DNA from: Clostridia bacterium
GTDB lineage: Bacteria > Bacillota > Clostridia > UMGS1810
NCBI GenBank assembly: GCA_017629325.1
Contig: JAGBXL010000139.1
Span: 1-15,088 of the forward strand
Direction: 5' to 3'
Length of the DNA stretch: 15,088 bases
This document shows positions 12,594 through 15,088 of the stretch, piece after piece. The translations under genes and the position numbers were made by a program. The notes below the pieces were generated by a model, which saw only the letters and a program-made list of their open reading frames with translations, had not been told where the DNA came from and did no database searches. Numbering within the stretch: the first letter of the stretch is position 1; every line of letters starts with the position of its first letter.

Positions 12594-13553
12594 ATGAATG
12601 CATACGAAGCTTTAAAAGTACATAGCAAACCCGAATTTGCAGAGCATTTAAAAAACATTGAACTGGTTAATGCTGATTTATTTAACAAAGAAAAAATACT
12701 TTCATTTGGCAAAAAATATGATTCCATGCCAAAAGATGTTGAAGAAATGGTTTTAGAAGCACTGGAGGAAATAAAAAAAGACGAAGGCTACATAAAAATT
12801 GCAAATGCTATTTATTACTGCCTTAAAAATAGTATTGACCCGGATTTCTTCAAGCCCGATTTTAAAGAAGGTATAAAGGCACAGTTTGCTTTATTTTTCC
12901 CCGTTTGGTATATGCTCGAGGAATTCGCATATGATATGGAAAAAAGAAAAATAGACAAACTGATTATTAAAAACAGCCTTGCCCCCGTTTGCAACTGCAT
13001 AAAAAGAAACGAAACCTTATCGGGAGAAATGGGCACAAGTGCATATTATTTCTGGATTTACAAATATGCAAAAGGCGAGCTTTTCAGAATAAATAATTTT
13101 GAATATGAAACCTCAAAAAAAGATGGAAAAGATATTGTTAATATTCATATCCCTGCGGGAATAAAACTTAATGTTTATGAAAATTTAAAAAGCTTTATGG
13201 GTGCAATAGAATTTTTTGATAAATTCTACCCCGAACTTAAAATGACTGGGGTTATGTGTGAATCATGGCTACTAAGCAAACAAATAGAAGAAGTTATGGG
13301 TGGACCCACAAACATTTCACGCTTTGGCGATATGTTTGAGCTGTATGATATAGGCGACACTTTAGGCGATGCAGTTTTTCGCTTTGTGTATAACTTTGTA
13401 GCACCATATCCACCGGTTGAAACCCTGCCCGAAAACACATCTCTTCAGAGAAATCTTAAAGAATATATGATGGCGGGAAAAAGAGTTTACGCAATGGGCG
13501 GAACAATTTTGAGAGAAGAAATTGAAAGAAGAATAAAGGAATTTGAGGCGTAA
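12594..13553 (+). CDS. DUF5596/GNAT-C-like acyltransferase-domain protein
   Basis: A 319-residue soluble protein. Its C-terminal half carries NIHIPAGIKL (183-192), AIEFFDKFYPE (204-214), CESWLLSK (222-229) and the TNISRFGDMFEL segment (239-250). These follow the pattern HIPxG...FF.kyFPe...C.SWLL...NI..F seen in clostridial proteins annotated as acyltransferases with a GNAT-like C-terminal domain. The N-terminal half (1-160) is mostly helical. No biochemical role is established for the group that I know of; an N-acyltransferase acting on a small metabolite is the usual guess. GAAGGAG lies 10 nt before the ATG. It follows araC by 22 nt and precedes the creatininase gene by 3 nt, so the three are co-transcribed. 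The family call rests on remembered motifs, not a search. Confidence 0.6.
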   Translation: MNAYEALKVHSKPEFAEHLKNIELVNADLFNKEKILSFGKKYDSMPKDVEEMVLEALEEIKKDEGYIKIANAIYYCLKNSIDPDFFKPDFKEGIKAQFALFFPVWYMLEEFAYDMEKRKIDKLIIKNSLAPVCNCIKRNETLSGEMGTSAYYFWIYKYAKGELFRINNFEYETSKKDGKDIVNIHIPAGIKLNVYENLKSFMGAIEFFDKFYPELKMTGVMCESWLLSKQIEEVMGGPTNISRFGDMFELYDIGDTLGDAVFRFVYNFVAPYPPVETLPENTSLQRNLKEYMMAGKRVYAMGGTILREEIERRIKEFEA

Positions 13554-13556
13554 TTT

Positions 13557-14417
13557 ATGCTTTGGGAAAACTTAAGAGAAGAAGAATTTAAAGATGCAAT
13601 AAAAAAATCAAAGGGAGTTTGTATTTTGCCTGTGGGCTGTTTGGAAAAACACGGTCAGCATTTGCCTGTGGGAACAGATGTTATTCATATAACCCAAATA
13701 GCAAAAATATCTTCTGAAAAAGAATATGCAGTTGTGTTCCCTACTATATATGCAGGCGAAAAAACAGGAGCACAAAATTTTAAAGGCACCGTTGTTTACT
13801 CAAGCGAATTAAGGCAACAGCTTTTAAAGGAAACCTGCAAAGAAATTGCAAGAAACGGATTCAAAAAGATTTTAATTTACAACGGGCACGGCGGAAATCA
13901 AGCAATGATTTCAAATTTGTCAAGAAGCCTTTTATATGAAAACATTGATTTTTGTGTGTTTGATTACAGCATTGGCTCTGATTTTGCAACACCCAAAAAA
14001 CTGCTTTCAAAAAACTATCCCTATTTAACAAGCGAAGACAGAAAAATATTAAACGACTACACCGTTCAGAAAAAACGCTACGGGCATGCCTGCTTTATTG
14101 AAACAGGCTGGGTGTATGGAGTACGCCCCGAAACCGTTAGACTTGACAAAATAAATCAGGAAAGCGGCGAGAGTACCCATAAATTTGACGAATTTTCAAA
14201 TTTAAAAATAAACACCCCTCTTGCCTGGATGGCAGACTACCCCAATTCTTATGCAGGCGATTCATTTGATGGAATGAACGAAAGAATTGCAAAGGCAATG
14301 GTGGAATATTCAGTTGAAAATCTATGCAGAGTAATTAAGGTTTTAAAAGAAGAAACAATATCACTTGAATATTTAAGCCAGTGGAAGAAAATGTGCTTTG
14401 AAGATAAAGAAAAATAA
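13557..14417 (+). CDS. Creatininase-family metal-dependent amidohydrolase
   Basis: A 286-residue hydrolase of the creatininase fold. The first metal motif is GCLEKHGQHLPVGTD (27-41) with ligands E30, H32 and D41. YNGHGGN (108-114) gives H111, and GHACFIETG (176-184) aligns with the family's HAGExET motif. Here the usual Glu after HAG is Phe (F180) while E182 remains, so the second metal site may be altered. Relatives include creatinine amidohydrolase, formamide hydrolases of riboflavin/F420 routes (ArfB) and the peptide-trimming MftE; nothing nearby (no radical SAM or precursor peptide) selects among them. It starts 3 nt after the acyltransferase gene, with GAGG 8 nt upstream, indicating coupling. 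A substrate linked to acylation/deacylation of one metabolite is plausible but inferred. Confidence 0.85.
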   Translation: MLWENLREEEFKDAIKKSKGVCILPVGCLEKHGQHLPVGTDVIHITQIAKISSEKEYAVVFPTIYAGEKTGAQNFKGTVVYSSELRQQLLKETCKEIARNGFKKILIYNGHGGNQAMISNLSRSLLYENIDFCVFDYSIGSDFATPKKLLSKNYPYLTSEDRKILNDYTVQKKRYGHACFIETGWVYGVRPETVRLDKINQESGESTHKFDEFSNLKINTPLAWMADYPNSYAGDSFDGMNERIAKAMVEYSVENLCRVIKVLKEETISLEYLSQWKKMCFEDKEK

Positions 14418-14428
14418 ATTTAATAGAG

Positions 14429-14466
14429 AAAAAACTGCCCTGTTATAAAACAGAGCAGTTTTTTGG
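14429..14466 (+). terminator. Intrinsic terminator of the araC-acyltransferase-creatininase operon
   Basis: AAAACTGC-C-CTGTT (14431-14444) pairs with AACAG-A-GCAGTTTT (14449-14462) around an ATAA loop, with one C/A mismatch, and is followed by T residues. It lies 11-50 nt past the creatininase stop. Confidence 0.88.
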
Positions 14467-14527
14467 GTTCTGCAACAAATGGATTATGTTTAGAGATTCT
14501 TTGCTCTCAATGACATTATAAGAAGTA

Positions 14528-14556
14528 TTGATTAAAAGCAGCTTTTATGATATTAT
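14528..14556 (+). promoter_or_regulatory. Sigma-A promoter of the tRNA methyltransferase gene
   Basis: -35 TTGATT (14528-14533), 17-bp spacer, -10 TATTAT (14551-14556). A 7-bp inverted repeat, TTAGTTT (14556-14562)/AAACTAA (14566-14572), straddles the predicted start and could be an operator or a small 5' hairpin next to the AGAGG ribosome binding site. Confidence 0.65.
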
Positions 14557-14583
14557 TAGTTTATCAAACTAAAGAGGTAAATT

Positions 14584-15088
14584 ATGAAAAGATGCGACGA
14601 TTTAGGAATAAATAATTTAAAGCTTATTCAGGACGATGAGCTTTTCTGCTTTGGTACAGACAGTGTTCTGCTATCTGACTTTGCAAAAGGCAAAACAGGC
14701 GACACTGTTGTGGATTTATGCTCGGGAAACGGGGTTATTCCCATTTTAATGAGTGCCAAAACCAAGGCAAAAAAGTTTTATGCAGTGGAAATTCAAAAAT
14801 GCTCATTTGAGCTTTTAGAAGAAAATATTGAATTGAATAATTTAGGGGGCAAAATCGAGGGGATTTGTGCCGATATAAAAGATATCTTAAAATATTTTAA
14901 ATCGGGCAGTGTTGATGTTGTAACCTGCAATCCGCCCTATATGAATAAAGGTGCAGGCTTTCTTAACCCCGACGACTCCCTTGCAATTGCACGCCATGAA
15001 ATTAAAACCAATCTGAGTGGTGTTATTGAAGCGGCGGCGTCTATTCTTAAATTTGGTGGCAAATTTTATATGGTACACAGAGCCGACA
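14584..15088 (+). CDS. TrmN6-like tRNA1(Val) A37 N6-methyltransferase, N-terminal part, cut by window edge
   Basis: 168 codons are visible and the frame is open at the edge. VVDLCSGNGVIPIL (42-55) is the SAM-binding motif I. AVEIQ follows as motif II. NPPY (116-119) is the catalytic motif of amino-N6-adenine methyltransferases, followed by ARHE and the ILKFGGKFYMVHR strand. The N-terminus (CDDLGINNLKLIQDDELFCFGTDSVLLSDF) matches the YfiC/YabB-type Firmicute proteins that methylate A37 of tRNA1(Val). In many Firmicutes it precedes rsmI and an AbrB-type gene; that cannot be tested here. The ATG at 14584 has AGAGG six nt upstream and its own promoter. Confidence 0.88.
   Translation, partial: MKRCDDLGINNLKLIQDDELFCFGTDSVLLSDFAKGKTGDTVVDLCSGNGVIPILMSAKTKAKKFYAVEIQKCSFELLEENIELNNLGGKIEGICADIKDILKYFKSGSVDVVTCNPPYMNKGAGFLNPDDSLAIARHEIKTNLSGVIEAAASILKFGGKFYMVHRAD

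Noticed and set aside
14887..15078. Minus-strand open frame opposite the TrmN6-like gene
   Set aside because: It is antisense to a gene with intact SAM-binding and NPPY motifs; no RBS.

Overview
The window looks like chromosome of a low-GC, endospore-forming Firmicute, most likely an uncultured gut-type clostridium. The evidence is AT-rich DNA, strong GGAGG-type ribosome binding sites, a clear SpoIIID sporulation regulator, and nine sigma-A-type promoters that I could place by eye, all with a 17-bp spacer. There is no phage, plasmid, CRISPR or rRNA/tRNA content.

Left part (1-4984). A RAYT-type transposase N-terminus is cut by the left edge and lies directly behind an azlC-azlD branched-chain amino acid exporter pair, all on the minus strand. 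An M20 amidohydrolase is transcribed divergently. It converges, through a bidirectional terminator, on a minus-strand operon encoding a YjbQ-family protein followed by a fucose/arabinose-isomerase-like protein. That operon has a consensus promoter and a leader inverted repeat.

Middle (5086-8027). Three plus-strand single genes follow: a HemG-like flavodoxin, spoIIID (TTG start) and an RmlA-like sugar nucleotidyltransferase whose promoter is overlapped by a perfect 12-bp inverted repeat. A convergent terminator separates them from a minus-strand subtilase with no signal peptide.

Carbohydrate part (8088-10985). An AraC regulator is divergent from a nucleotidyltransferase gene that overlaps a NahK-type N-acetylhexosamine 1-kinase gene. 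Together these two enzymes can turn GlcNAc/GalNAc into the 1-phosphate and then a UDP-sugar.

Right part (10986-15088). A roughly 170-bp cluster of five palindromes follows nahK. Next to it is the collapsed remnant of a Gfo/Idh/MocA oxidoreductase, which keeps its promoter and RBS. A second AraC gene, related to the first, is divergent from the remnant and heads a tight operon with a DUF5596/GNAT-C-like acyltransferase and a creatininase-family amidohydrolase. The right edge cuts a TrmN6-like tRNA methyltransferase gene.

I see no obvious defence or mobile system. The least explained units are the AraC-acyltransferase-creatininase operon, the YjbQ-isomerase operon and the palindrome cluster.
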